A stretch of 64,000 nt of DNA from Tidjanibacter sp. (GTDB lineage: Bacteria; Bacteroidota; Bacteroidia; Bacteroidales; Rikenellaceae), in NCBI GenBank assembly GCA_017396085.1, contig JAFQNC010000009.1:1-64000 (forward strand). The letters run 5' to 3'. Position numbers and translations under genes: made by a program. Below are positions 37,954 through 46,469 of the stretch, in pieces (the first letter of the stretch is position 1; each line of letters opens with the position of its first letter). The notes under the pieces were generated by a model. The model did no database searches, was not told where the DNA came from, and saw only the letters and a program-made list of their open reading frames with translations.

Positions 37954-38717
37954 GAGTATTGATTATAGAGGACGAGATTCCCTCCCAACTCAACCTAAAA
38001 CGAGCCCTGAAACAGACAGCCCCCGACTTGGAGGTCATCGGCTGCATTGGGTCGGTTGCCGAGGCTGTGGCGTGGTTTGACTCCAACCCACAGGGTGCAG
38101 ACCTCATCTTTATGGATGTGCAACTCTCCGATGGGCTCTGCTTCGACATCTTCAAGCAGGCAAAGGTGCAGGGAAAGGTTGTAATCACCACGGCCTACGA
38201 CAACTACGCCTTGGATGCCTTCCGAGTACACTCGGTGGACTACCTGCTCAAACCCCTTGACGTGGAGGCTCTTCGCCAAGCCATTGAGCACTGTCGTGCG
38301 CTCCACGCTCCGGCCACCCCGATAGACTATGCCAAGCTCGCCGAACTCTTTGTGCCGCCCACCCCAAAGGTGCAGTACAAGGAGCGTTTTATGGTCAAAC
38401 TGGGCGACAAAATCATCCTCATAAGGGTGGAGGATATTGCCTTCTTCTACTCGGAGAACAAGACCTCCCACATCGTTACCACCGAGGGGCGCGAATATGT
38501 CATTGACGACTCGCTGGATATGGTCGAGAACAGGGTAAACCCCGAGGTGTTCTTCCGCATCGGTCGCTCGTTCATTGTGTCGCTGGGGTCCATACAACTC
38601 GTAACCAAGCACTTCGGCTCGCGCTTGAAGGTGCAACTTAAGGGACAGAAGAGAGACGACCTGTTTGTGTCGCGCTCACGCACCAACGAGTTCCTTGAGT
38701 GGCTCGGCGGCGAATAG
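37950..38717 (+). CDS. LytTR-family response regulator
   Basis: The protein has a receiver domain (VLIIEDEIPS, phospho-acceptor D56 in IFMDVQLSDG, conserved lysine in DYLLKPLD) and a C-terminal LytTR DNA-binding domain (RFMVKLGDKIILIRVEDIAFFY through RSFIVSLGSIQLV). It is 255 residues, the usual size, and overlaps the kinase gene by 4 bases. Its targets are unknown. The pullulanase gene that follows by about 180 bases is a candidate, and there is no SusR-type regulator in the window, so a role in alpha-glucan control is conceivable but unproven. Confidence 0.93.
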   Translation: MRVLIIEDEIPSQLNLKRALKQTAPDLEVIGCIGSVAEAVAWFDSNPQGADLIFMDVQLSDGLCFDIFKQAKVQGKVVITTAYDNYALDAFRVHSVDYLLKPLDVEALRQAIEHCRALHAPATPIDYAKLAELFVPPTPKVQYKERFMVKLGDKIILIRVEDIAFFYSENKTSHIVTTEGREYVIDDSLDMVENRVNPEVFFRIGRSFIVSLGSIQLVTKHFGSRLKVQLKGQKRDDLFVSRSRTNEFLEWLGGE

Positions 38718-38895
38718 CAACACTGTATCTTCGGTTACACAATACGGTCCTTCGGATGCAAACTCGTCTGCCCCAAAGGGCCGTTTGTCGTATCAAAACG
38801 CCACCTCATCCCATACCCGCACCTCCATTTGAGAAAAAATCCCTACCTTGCGTGGCACACGCAAAAAGTAGCGAATGACCAAATACCAAATCAAT

Positions 38896-40899
38896 ATGAA
38901 AAAACCTTTCGCACTTGCCCTCGTGGCAGGCATCCTTACAATTATGTCTTGCAACACTCAAAACAACCCAACAGTCGGCGACTTTGCCTCCTACCCCACC
39001 TACACAAAAGGGGACCTTGGCCTGACCTACACCCCCAAGGCCTCAACCATCAAACTCTGGGCACCCTCGGCCGACAGTGTTAGGCTCAACATCTACGACC
39101 AAGGAGCCGACAGCCCCGCCATTGAGAGCGTTCAGATGGAGCGTGGCGCCAAGGGCACTTGGAAGGCAACCCTCAAAGGCGACCGCAAGGGCCAGTTCTA
39201 CACCTTCAACGTCTTCACCGAGGGCCGTATGCTGGGTGAGACTCCGGGTGTGTGGAACAAGGCTGTGGGCGTGAACGGCCTGCGTGCCGCCATCATCGAC
39301 CTTGCCGACACCGACCCCGAGGGTTGGGAGAACGACCAGCGCAAGGAGGTGGAGAACTACACCGACATTGTGATTTATGAGATGCACCACAGGGATTTTT
39401 CGATTAGCGAGAATAGTGGCATCACCCACAAGGGAAAATTCCTTGCTCTGACCGAGCAGGGCACCCGCACAGCCGAGGGGCTTGCGAGTGGTATTGACCA
39501 CCTCAAGGAGTTGGGCATCACCCACGTACACATTCTGCCCTCCTACGACTACGGCTCGATTGACGAGGCCCACTTGGAGCAGGGCAACTACAACTGGGGC
39601 TACGACCCGAAGAACTACAACGTGCCCGAGGGAGGCTACTCGACCGACCCCTTCACGCCCGAGGTGCGCATTAGGGAGATGAAGCAGATGGTGCAAGCGC
39701 TGCACGAAGCGGGCATTGGCGTGATTATGGACGTGGTGTACAACCACACCTTTGTGAACGATGGGTCGAACTTCTCGCTTACGGTGCCGGGCTACTACTA
39801 CCGCCAGACCGAGGACGGCGACTATTCCAACGCTTCGGGCTGTGGCAACGAGACTGCCTCGGAGCGTCCGATGGTGCGCCACTACATTGTGGAGTCGGTG
39901 AAGTATTGGGCTCGCGAGTTCCACATTGACGGCTTCAGGTTTGACCTTATGGCCATCCACGACATCGAGACGATGAACGCCGTGCGTGCCGAGTTGGACA
40001 AGATTAGCACCGACATCTTTGTCTATGGCGAGGGCTGGATGGCGGGTGGGAGCCCACTTGCGGGCGAGTTGCAGGCCTCGAAACATAACGGTAAGAAATT
40101 CCCCCGCATTGCTGTGTTCAGCGATGACATTAGGGATGGCCTGAGGGGCGAGTGGATGAACGCCGGCGAGGGCGGCTTTGCCACGGGTAAGGTTGGCGAG
40201 AGGCAGAAGGAGAGTATCAAGTTTGGCGTGGTTGGTGCCACGGACCACCCCGAGGTGGACTACTCGAAGGTGAACTACTCTTCGGCTGCCTATGCGAATG
40301 ACCCTGTGGAGGTTATCAACTACGTGTCGTGCCACGATGACGAGTGCCTGAGGGATAAGATTGCTGCTGTGGCGAAGGACGCCGGTGCCGAGCAGCAGAA
40401 ACGTATGGACCTGCTGGCCCAGACGGTGGTGCTGACCTCGCAGGGCGTGCCGTTCATCTTCTGCGGCGAGGAACTCTACCGCACGAAACAGGGCATCCGC
40501 AACACCTACAATCAACCCGATGAGATAAACCGCATCGACTGGAGCCATAAGAGCACCCACAACGATGTGTTTACCTACTATAAGGAACTTATCCGTATGC
40601 GCCGCAGCCACCCTGCATTCCGTATGGCGACCACGGAGCAGGTTGCTGAGAATCTGCACTTTGTGGAGTCGCCCGAGGGGACCGTGGTCTACACTTTGAA
40701 TGGCGCTGCTGTGGGCGATGAGTGGAGCGAGATTATCGTGGTACTCAACGGCAATAGGGGTGGCGTCAATGTTGCGCTGCCTGCGGGCGAGTGGAACATC
40801 GTGTGCGAGGATGCGCAGATGAGGCTTGACGCTCCGAGGCCCTTTGCGGGTGGCGATTTTTGGGTACACGGCACCTCGGCACTGATAGCCTACCGATAG
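38896..40899 (+). CDS. pulA: Type I pullulanase lipoprotein (GH13_14-like)
   Basis: Pullulanase debranches alpha-1,6 links of pullulan, amylopectin and glycogen. The signal peptide ends in a lipobox ILTIMSCN, so the enzyme is membrane-anchored. After a CBM48-like domain (TIKLWAPSADSVRLNIYD) comes the GH13 barrel with the type I pullulanase signature YNWGYDP, then DVVYNHTFV, DGFRFDLMAIHD (nucleophile), YGEGWMAGG (acid/base) and SCHDDECL. I chose the ATG at 38896 because it begins the signal peptide; an in-frame ATG lies seven codons earlier. It complements the starch locus but is on the opposite strand, 3.7 kb from its promoter end. Confidence 0.93.
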   Translation: MKKPFALALVAGILTIMSCNTQNNPTVGDFASYPTYTKGDLGLTYTPKASTIKLWAPSADSVRLNIYDQGADSPAIESVQMERGAKGTWKATLKGDRKGQFYTFNVFTEGRMLGETPGVWNKAVGVNGLRAAIIDLADTDPEGWENDQRKEVENYTDIVIYEMHHRDFSISENSGITHKGKFLALTEQGTRTAEGLASGIDHLKELGITHVHILPSYDYGSIDEAHLEQGNYNWGYDPKNYNVPEGGYSTDPFTPEVRIREMKQMVQALHEAGIGVIMDVVYNHTFVNDGSNFSLTVPGYYYRQTEDGDYSNASGCGNETASERPMVRHYIVESVKYWAREFHIDGFRFDLMAIHDIETMNAVRAELDKISTDIFVYGEGWMAGGSPLAGELQASKHNGKKFPRIAVFSDDIRDGLRGEWMNAGEGGFATGKVGERQKESIKFGVVGATDHPEVDYSKVNYSSAAYANDPVEVINYVSCHDDECLRDKIAAVAKDAGAEQQKRMDLLAQTVVLTSQGVPFIFCGEELYRTKQGIRNTYNQPDEINRIDWSHKSTHNDVFTYYKELIRMRRSHPAFRMATTEQVAENLHFVESPEGTVVYTLNGAAVGDEWSEIIVVLNGNRGGVNVALPAGEWNIVCEDAQMRLDAPRPFAGGDFWVHGTSALIAYR

Positions 40900-40911
40900 T
40901 ACCGACCATAG

Positions 40912-40938
40912 GGCCCTCCGCTTGCGGGGGGCTTTTTT
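40912..40938 (+). terminator. Terminator of pulA
   Basis: A 9-bp GC-rich stem GCCCTCCGC / GCGGGGGGC (one G-T pair) is followed by TTTTTT, 14 bases after the stop codon. Confidence 0.75.
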
Positions 40939-40955
40939 GTTTGTTGGGCTACCGT

Positions 40956-41002
40956 GGGGCTTTAGGGGCCTTAAGGGCTTTAAGGGCCTTAAGGGCCTTA
41001 AA
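40956..41002. repeat. AAGGGC-type intergenic repeat (copy E)
   Basis: Degenerate tandem units of TTAAGGGCC and TTTAAGGGC lie between the pulA terminator and the next promoter. The same units occur at about 8661, 18722, 45170 and 47462. Confidence 0.7.
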
Positions 41003-41081
41003 TTTCACGTTAAGAAAATGTTAAATTACACCTATTTTGTAAAAAAAAAGTGAAATATGGTGTGAACTACGGAAAAACGAT

Positions 41082-41089
41082 TACCTTTG
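41082..41089 (+). promoter_or_regulatory. Predicted promoter of the peptide-lipoprotein-nuclease genes
   Basis: TACCTTTG fits the -7 box TAnnTTTG. A small hairpin GGCCGAAAGGCC follows at 41091-41102, at or near the predicted transcript start. Confidence 0.45.
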
Positions 41090-41179
41090 CGGCCGAAAGG
41101 CCGCTCCAAGAGGGCCAAGTTGGTTAGTTAGAACAAGATGACAACAATTTTACATACACAAAACTTATCAAACAAACAG

Positions 41180-41320
41180 ATGAAAAAAACTTATTTGATG
41201 CCGGCAATCGAACTCGAGGAGCTGATTGTCGAGAATGGCATTGCCCAGTCGCTGTCTTTTGGCTATGAGGGCATTGCTGGCCAAGAAGGCGACTACATTG
41301 AATCTGGTGTAGAACTCTAA
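41180..41320 (+). CDS. 46-residue peptide of unknown function
   Basis: The short gene encodes MKKTYLMPAIELEELIVENG followed by a tail containing SLSFGYEGIAGQEGD. The start MKKTY-x-P-x-I/E is a pattern shared by many tiny Bacteroidales proteins of unknown role that precede secreted-protein genes. A longer frame begins at 41138, but the ATG at 41180 fits the pattern. It lies between a predicted promoter and a large lipoprotein gene (14-base gap), so it should be co-transcribed. It has no signal peptide. It could be a leader or small regulator, or a precursor peptide; none of these is supported beyond position and form. Confidence 0.65.
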   Translation: MKKTYLMPAIELEELIVENGIAQSLSFGYEGIAGQEGDYIESGVEL

Positions 41321-41334
41321 AAAACATTGCAGTT

Positions 41335-44100
41335 ATGAAGAAACTTATGAAATCTTTGATGCTTTTTGCAGCAGCTGCAATGGCATTGACCTCGTGCGAC
41401 AACGAGGGTATGAACGAGGGTATCGAGAGCAACGATACCTACACTATGACCTTCACCGCAGGTGCTCCCGAGAGCCGTACTTCGGTTGCTATCGAGGGCG
41501 ACAAAGCAAACTTCTCGTGGTGCGAGGATGACGTTGTTGGCTTTGTTCAGTCGGCAGTAGAGGTTGAGAAAGTCAACAAAACGAATAGCAACAGTATCGC
41601 TCTTGAGAGTGGTGTAGCGACTTTCACCACCAATTTTGATGCTGTTGCTGATGCAAGCACCTACAACTATGGTGCATTCTACCCCGGCAACAACTGGAAG
41701 AGCAACGCTTCGTTTGCAGAGGTAAAGGTGGAGTTGCCCGCAATTCAGACTCTCACCGATGGCTCCTTTGACCACGAGGCAGACCTTTTGATGTCGGAGC
41801 CCATTTGGAACGTTGCCGAAGATGCCCACGGTGGCCTCTTGAAGTTTGCTCGTTTGGCAGCCATTGGTAAGATGACTCTCAAGGGCATCAACACCGGCGA
41901 GACCATCGAGAGCGTTAAACTGACCTTTGCAGACCACGTTCTTGCAGGCGATGTAACCCTCAACTTTGACGAGGTTACCGCCACCTACGCAACCGTGGGT
42001 AGCAACAGCGTTGAGGTTAAGAATGGCAGCTTGGTTGCAAAGGCCGAGAACGAAATCTTCTTCACCTGCTTCCCCGGCGAGTACAGTGGTGCTTACACCA
42101 TTGAGGTTACCACCACCGAGTCCACCTACATCAAAGAGGGCAACCTCAGCGGCAAACTCGCTTTCACCGCAGGTGATGTAACCGGCTTTGGTGCAACTGT
42201 TAATTTCGTAAGCTCTCGCACCAGCAAAACCTTCACCAAGATTACTGCAACCAACTTGGCTGACTACAGTGGTACCTACCTCTTGGTTTACGAGGATGGC
42301 AATGTTGCATTTGACGGCTCGCTCACTGATCTTGATGAAACAAACAACACCCAGGCCGTTACGATTGAGAATGATGCAATCACTGCTTCCGTTGACATTG
42401 CTTTCACCATTGCAAAGGTTGATGGCGGTTACTCCATCCAGAGCGCAAGTGGCAAGTTTATCGGCCGTAGTGCTAATTCCAATGGTTTGAATACCGCAGA
42501 TGAATACAATGCAGACTACCTCAACACCATCGTGGACCTCGTTATCAAAGGCAAGGGTGGTAAAGAATTGCGATACAACGCAGCCAATGATCAAAAGCGC
42601 TTCCGTTATTTGGGCGACACAATGAAGCCCGTTGCTCTCTACCGTATGGAGGGTACCGGCTCGGATGAGGAGCTTGTAAAGGCTCTTGAGTCTATTGAGG
42701 TTAGCGGTGCTAAGACCGCCTTCACCGTTGGCGATGAGTGGGCATTTGGCGGTACCGTTACTGCTAAGTACAACGACTACACCACCGAGGATGTAACTGC
42801 AACTGCAACCGTAAACTACAGCGAAGTTAAGTTGAACACCGCCGGCGAGTATACCGTAACCGTAACCTACGAGGACAAATCGACCACTTACACTGTAACC
42901 GTAAGCGAGGCTGGTAGCAATATTCCCGCAAGCGAAACCTTTGACTTGTCTACCAACAACACCGAGACAGTCTCCGACTCCGAGATTTCGTGGCTCAGCG
43001 ACTATGTTGAGATTAAAGATGTTAAAGGCACTGCAGGTACTGCTACCAACAACTACTATGGTGGTGATGGCCAAAACAGGACATCCACTCGTTTCTACAA
43101 GAATAGCATTTTGACCATCACCCCCAAAAGTGGTGCAACTATCACCTCTGTAGTATTTACTGCTACCACCGCTAGTTACGCAAGTGCTTTGAGCACCTCG
43201 ACTTGGACCAATGCATCAGCCAGCGTTTCGGGTACAACTGTAACCGTAACTCCCACCGATGGCGCAACTGCATTTAGTGCAACAATTGGTGCCACTTGTG
43301 GATTCACCGAAATCGTAGTAAACTACGAGGGTGGTAACGCAGGTGGCGAGGGTGGCGACACTCCCGTAGTTGAGACTCTTGCAACTCCTACCAATGTTGA
43401 GGCTATTGCTGTAGGCAAAGATGTAACCATCGCTTGGGACGAGGTTGCAAATGCAACTTCCTACTATGTAACTTGTGGTACCCAAAACGACACTGTTACC
43501 GATTGCACAGCTGATTTCACTATGGATGATTACGGCACCTACGAGATTTCCGTTGTTGCCAAAGCAGATGGCTACAACGACTCCGTTGCTGCTACTACCA
43601 CCGTTATTACCGAGGATGCCAATGCAGGCGGCGGCGAAGACGGCGAGACTACAAAATACTATGTAAAAGTAACCGAGGCGCCTGCAGACTGGAGTGGCAA
43701 GTATCTGATTGTTTGGGATACAGGGGCACACGCAACAGTTTCGGGTAGCGACCTTAAAAAGACAGCAGACGTTACCATTGCTAACAACCAAATCGCATCT
43801 TCAGCAACTGTTGATGCAGCTGCTGTAACCGTTGCTGCAACAGCGACTAATTACTCAGTAATGTTGCCCAATGGTAAATACTTGTCACTGAGTGCCAATA
43901 GCAATAAAGTTGCAGAGGCTGCAAGTGCATTCGACATCTATTTCAATTATACCACCAACGGTGTTCAGATTTTGGGTAAAGATACTGCTTCGAATGAGAG
44001 GGTTGTAACTAAAAACGCTTCTTACTACAGAGCATATAAAACATCGAGTTCGAGTACAAGTGGTTACACACTGCCCACTCTCTATAAACTTGCTGACTGA
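41335..44100 (+). CDS. Multidomain surface lipoprotein (fimbrillin-like, Big, FN3 modules), frame continues past TGA into a nuclease
   Basis: A lipoprotein signal (lipobox ALTSCDN) leads into a fimbrillin-like region (about residues 30-290: YTMTFTAGAPESRTS, FSWCEDDVVGFVQ). Then come a beta-rich module (DYSGTYLLVYEDGNVAFDG), a bacterial Ig-like module (AFTVGDEWAFGGTVTAKY), a beta-sandwich (SETFDLSTNNTETVSDSEIS), an FN3 module (ATPTNVEAIAVGKDVTIAWD) and a second copy of the first beta module, ending in PTLYKLAD. The stop is TGA at 44098-44100. The same frame then reads on without a break through a glycine-rich linker into a complete DNA/RNA non-specific nuclease domain, ending at a TAG at 45015. 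The 922-codon part and the nuclease look like one 1227-codon gene interrupted by a single TGA. Confidence 0.85.
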   Translation: MKKLMKSLMLFAAAAMALTSCDNEGMNEGIESNDTYTMTFTAGAPESRTSVAIEGDKANFSWCEDDVVGFVQSAVEVEKVNKTNSNSIALESGVATFTTNFDAVADASTYNYGAFYPGNNWKSNASFAEVKVELPAIQTLTDGSFDHEADLLMSEPIWNVAEDAHGGLLKFARLAAIGKMTLKGINTGETIESVKLTFADHVLAGDVTLNFDEVTATYATVGSNSVEVKNGSLVAKAENEIFFTCFPGEYSGAYTIEVTTTESTYIKEGNLSGKLAFTAGDVTGFGATVNFVSSRTSKTFTKITATNLADYSGTYLLVYEDGNVAFDGSLTDLDETNNTQAVTIENDAITASVDIAFTIAKVDGGYSIQSASGKFIGRSANSNGLNTADEYNADYLNTIVDLVIKGKGGKELRYNAANDQKRFRYLGDTMKPVALYRMEGTGSDEELVKALESIEVSGAKTAFTVGDEWAFGGTVTAKYNDYTTEDVTATATVNYSEVKLNTAGEYTVTVTYEDKSTTYTVTVSEAGSNIPASETFDLSTNNTETVSDSEISWLSDYVEIKDVKGTAGTATNNYYGGDGQNRTSTRFYKNSILTITPKSGATITSVVFTATTASYASALSTSTWTNASASVSGTTVTVTPTDGATAFSATIGATCGFTEIVVNYEGGNAGGEGGDTPVVETLATPTNVEAIAVGKDVTIAWDEVANATSYYVTCGTQNDTVTDCTADFTMDDYGTYEISVVAKADGYNDSVAATTTVITEDANAGGGEDGETTKYYVKVTEAPADWSGKYLIVWDTGAHATVSGSDLKKTADVTIANNQIASSATVDAAAVTVAATATNYSVMLPNGKYLSLSANSNKVAEAASAFDIYFNYTTNGVQILGKDTASNERVVTKNASYYRAYKTSSSSTSGYTLPTLYKLAD

Positions 44101-44163
44101 ACTGCATCCGGCGGGGACGCCGGAAATGATAACGAGGGCAGCACGGGCGGCGATGAGCCGTCC

Positions 44164-45015
44164 GTGGCTCCCACCCTCGGAAAGTCGTGGCTCGAAATGC
44201 CCGCAGTGATGGGTGGCTCGGAGGCCGTGATGGAGAGCACAAGCACAAGCAATCTCTTCACTCACACCTTCTACTACGGCTCCGAGACCGACTCCAACCG
44301 TAACTACACCGTTTGTTACGACAAGTCGGCACGCACAACCTACTGGGTGGCCTATCCGCTCAACAGTTCGCATTTCGGTAGCGTTAGTAGGACTGACGAT
44401 TACGAATATGTGCCCAGCGACATCCTCGCACAGGATTGTCAGGTGAACGTCATCGGCTCGTTCTACTCGTACTACATCAGTAGCAACGACAAGGGTACAA
44501 ACAACTACTCCAAGGGGCACCTCCTGCCTTCGGCTTCTCGTACCAACACCACGACAGCCAATCAGCAGTTGTTCTACTCCGTAAACCTCGTACCACAAAT
44601 TCAGAGCAACTTCAACAGTGGAGTGTGGAGCACCCTCGAAGGTCACTTGCAAACAAGAGCCAATAGTGAAAACCTCTACATCGTAACCGGCACAATGTGT
44701 TCGCAGGTGAACGATGGCAACGGCTCCTTCACGCCCGAAGAAACCTACGATACCAATGGGGTGAACATACCCGCACCAAGGTATTTCTACAAGGTCGTGT
44801 TGAAGATTGGTGGTAGCGAAAGCAACCCCACATCCGCAACCGCCATCGGCTTCTGGTACACCAACCAAAGCCACACAGGCGAAAGCTACAACGACACCGA
44901 AAAGTTTGTCAAGAGCGTGGACCAAATCGAGGAGTGGACAGGGTTGGATTTCTTCGTGAACCTCCCCAACGACCTCGAAGCCACCGCCGAGGCAATGACC
45001 ACCCCTTGGTGGTAG
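44164..45015 (+). CDS. DNA/RNA non-specific endonuclease domain (NUC family), in frame with the upstream lipoprotein
   Basis: The domain belongs to the beta-beta-alpha-metal NUC/NucA family, which cuts DNA and RNA with Mg2+. The core motif is YSKGHLLPSASRT, whose histidine (codon 44518-44520) is the general base in the DRGH-type motif, followed by the metal-ligand region FYSVNLVPQIQSNFN. The first possible start is a GTG at 44164 inside the linker, with no signal peptide and no visible ribosome-binding context; bases 44101-44163 (ASGGDAGNDNEGSTGGDEP) are in the same frame and read as an interdomain linker. Alone, the nuclease could not be exported. It is therefore either the 3' part of a gene broken by a TGA, or expressed by readthrough. 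Confidence 0.8.
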   Translation: MAPTLGKSWLEMPAVMGGSEAVMESTSTSNLFTHTFYYGSETDSNRNYTVCYDKSARTTYWVAYPLNSSHFGSVSRTDDYEYVPSDILAQDCQVNVIGSFYSYYISSNDKGTNNYSKGHLLPSASRTNTTTANQQLFYSVNLVPQIQSNFNSGVWSTLEGHLQTRANSENLYIVTGTMCSQVNDGNGSFTPEETYDTNGVNIPAPRYFYKVVLKIGGSESNPTSATAIGFWYTNQSHTGESYNDTEKFVKSVDQIEEWTGLDFFVNLPNDLEATAEAMTTPWW

Positions 45016-45053
45016 TAGGCCGACTGGCCGCCAACAGCGGACAACAAACAAAA

Positions 45054-45094
45054 AACTCTTGGGTATCTTTTTTAATACCCAAGAGTTTTTTTTG
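45054..45094 (+). terminator. Terminator after the nuclease domain
   Basis: A 13-bp perfect stem AACTCTTGGGTAT / ATACCCAAGAGTT with an 8-base loop is followed by a run of eight T. Confidence 0.9.
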
Positions 45095-45111
45095 TTGTCG
45101 GAGTGGAGTAG

Positions 45112-45222
45112 GTCCCCCTCTAAGTTAGAGGGGGTGCTGCGTAGCAGCGGGGGCGTCTGTTTCGGGTAGGGCCACTAAGGTCCTTAAAGCCTTTAAGGGC
45201 ATTAAGGCCCCTAAGGGCAAGG
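45112..45222. repeat. Dispersed composite intergenic repeat (copy A)
   Basis: It lies between two convergent terminators. It consists of a palindrome around CCCCCTCTAAGTTAGAGGGG, a GCGGGGGCGTCTGTTT segment, GGGTAGGGCC, and AAGGGC-type repeats. About 75 bases are nearly identical to 47433-47515, in the same orientation. Confidence 0.8.
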
Positions 45223-45243
45223 CAGTGCGCTAACCAACAAAAA

Positions 45244-45273
45244 AACTCTCGGAATATTCCGAGAGTTTTTTTG
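45244..45273 (-). terminator. Terminator of frr
   Basis: A perfect palindromic stem AACTCTCGGAAT / ATTCCGAGAGTT has A- and T-runs on both sides; it lies 25 bases past the frr stop codon and works in either direction. Confidence 0.85.
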
Positions 45274-45297
45274 TTGGCGGTGGTGAGTACGTCTGTC

Positions 45298-45861
45298 CTA
45301 AACGGTCATAATCTCTTTCTCCTTGGCCGCAACAAGTTCATCCAGCTTCTTCGTGTAGCGGTCAATCAGTTTCTGTGCCTCGTTCTCGCCGTCCTTGGCC
45401 TCATCCTCAGGCATTCCCTCCTTCTGCGCCTTCTTGAACGCATCCACAGCATCGCGCCTTGCGTTACGGAGGCTCACCTTGGCGGTCTCCTGATAGGTGC
45501 GCACCTGCTTAACAAGTTCCTTACGCCTATCCTCCGTCAGTGCAGGGATGTTCAGGCGGATATGCTCGCCATTGTTCGAGGGTGTCAGGCCGATGTTGCT
45601 CACCAAGATAGCCTTCTCGATGGGGGCAATCATATTGCGCTCCCAAGGCTGCACAAGGATGGTCTTCGCATCCGGCACCGTAACGCTCGCAACCTGCTCA
45701 ATGGGGGTGGCCACGCCGTAGTATTCAACCATAATACCCCTCAGTACGTGGGTGCTGGCCTTGCCCGCCCTCACGCCAAGGAGTGCTTCATTCAAGTGGT
45801 CAATGGCCTTCTTCATCTTCTCCTCGGCCATCTCCATAATCAACATCGAATCTTCGCTCAT
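45298..45861 (-). CDS. frr: Ribosome recycling factor
   Basis: RRF separates ribosomes from mRNA after termination together with EF-G. The sequence covers the whole family: an N-terminal helix, [63 protein letters not shown] and the C-terminal helices with [19 protein letters not shown]. It is 187 residues, as expected. It is the last gene of a minus-strand run pyrH - tlpA-like - frr; pyrH and frr are neighbours in very many bacteria, and here a thioredoxin-like gene has been placed between them. Confidence 0.97.
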   Translation of the reverse strand: MSEDSMLIMEMAEEKMKKAIDHLNEALLGVRAGKASTHVLRGIMVEYYGVATPIEQVASVTVPDAKTILVQPWERNMIAPIEKAILVSNIGLTPSNNGEHIRLNIPALTEDRRKELVKQVRTYQETAKVSLRNARRDAVDAFKKAQKEGMPEDEAKDGENEAQKLIDRYTKKLDELVAAKEKEIMTV

Positions 45862-45882
45862 AGTCTATTGTAGTCTATTAAA

Positions 45883-46437
45883 TTAGTGTAACATCTGCTC
45901 TATCTCCGCCACAAGTCGCACAAAAGCCCTCCTATTGTAGCCGCTCTCGTGGTGGGTGATGGTCCCCTCGGCATTCACCACAATGTTGCGGGGTATCTCC
46001 TGCGTGGCAAAAAGGCCATAGATGGCGCGGTCGGTGTCATAGCCCGACACCATATCGTAGCCCTTCTTCGCAAACCAACCCCTCACTGTGGCCAAGTTCT
46101 CCTCACGCGCAATGGGGAGCCACACAAAGCCCTCCTCCGACAGTAGGCCACTCAGGGCCCCCTTGTCTATGGCCGAAAACTCCTTGCGGCACGAGGGGCA
46201 CCAACTCGCCCAAAGGGTGATGAGCACCACCTTGCCACGCAGGTCGGCCGTGGAGATGGTCATCCCATCCGTCATCGGCACCTCAAACGAGGGCACCTTG
46301 TCGCCCACGCCCACAAGTGCGTATTCATCGGCCACAACCCCACGCTTCACATCCACGCCCACTGCCCCCACGGGCTCCTGCCCCCACAAGGTGAGTGTGG
46401 CGCACAAAAGGGCCAATAGTGTGGTGATGCGCTTCAC
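45883..46437 (-). CDS. TlpA-like thioredoxin-fold protein
   Basis: The protein is exported (signal MKRITTLLALLCATLTLWGQ) and has a TlpA/ResA-type redoxin fold: VPSFEVPMTDGMTISTADLRGK, then LITLWASWCPSCRKEF with the redox CPSC pair, and the cis-proline region QEIPRNIVVNAEG. It probably reduces disulfides or assists cytochrome maturation in the periplasm. It is 184 residues and lies between pyrH (32 bases) and frr (21 bases) on the same strand, so it is likely co-transcribed with translation genes; a functional link is not evident. Confidence 0.88.
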   Translation of the reverse strand: MKRITTLLALLCATLTLWGQEPVGAVGVDVKRGVVADEYALVGVGDKVPSFEVPMTDGMTISTADLRGKVVLITLWASWCPSCRKEFSAIDKGALSGLLSEEGFVWLPIAREENLATVRGWFAKKGYDMVSGYDTDRAIYGLFATQEIPRNIVVNAEGTITHHESGYNRRAFVRLVAEIEQMLH

Positions 46438-46469
46438 GGGGAGTGTGCGGTTTAGTCGGAGTCGGTGGG

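Noticed and set aside
44164..45015. Nuclease as an independent gene starting at GTG 44164
   Set aside because: The start lies within a linker, has no signal peptide although the family is secreted, and the frame is continuous with the lipoprotein. I list it separately only because a stop codon intervenes.
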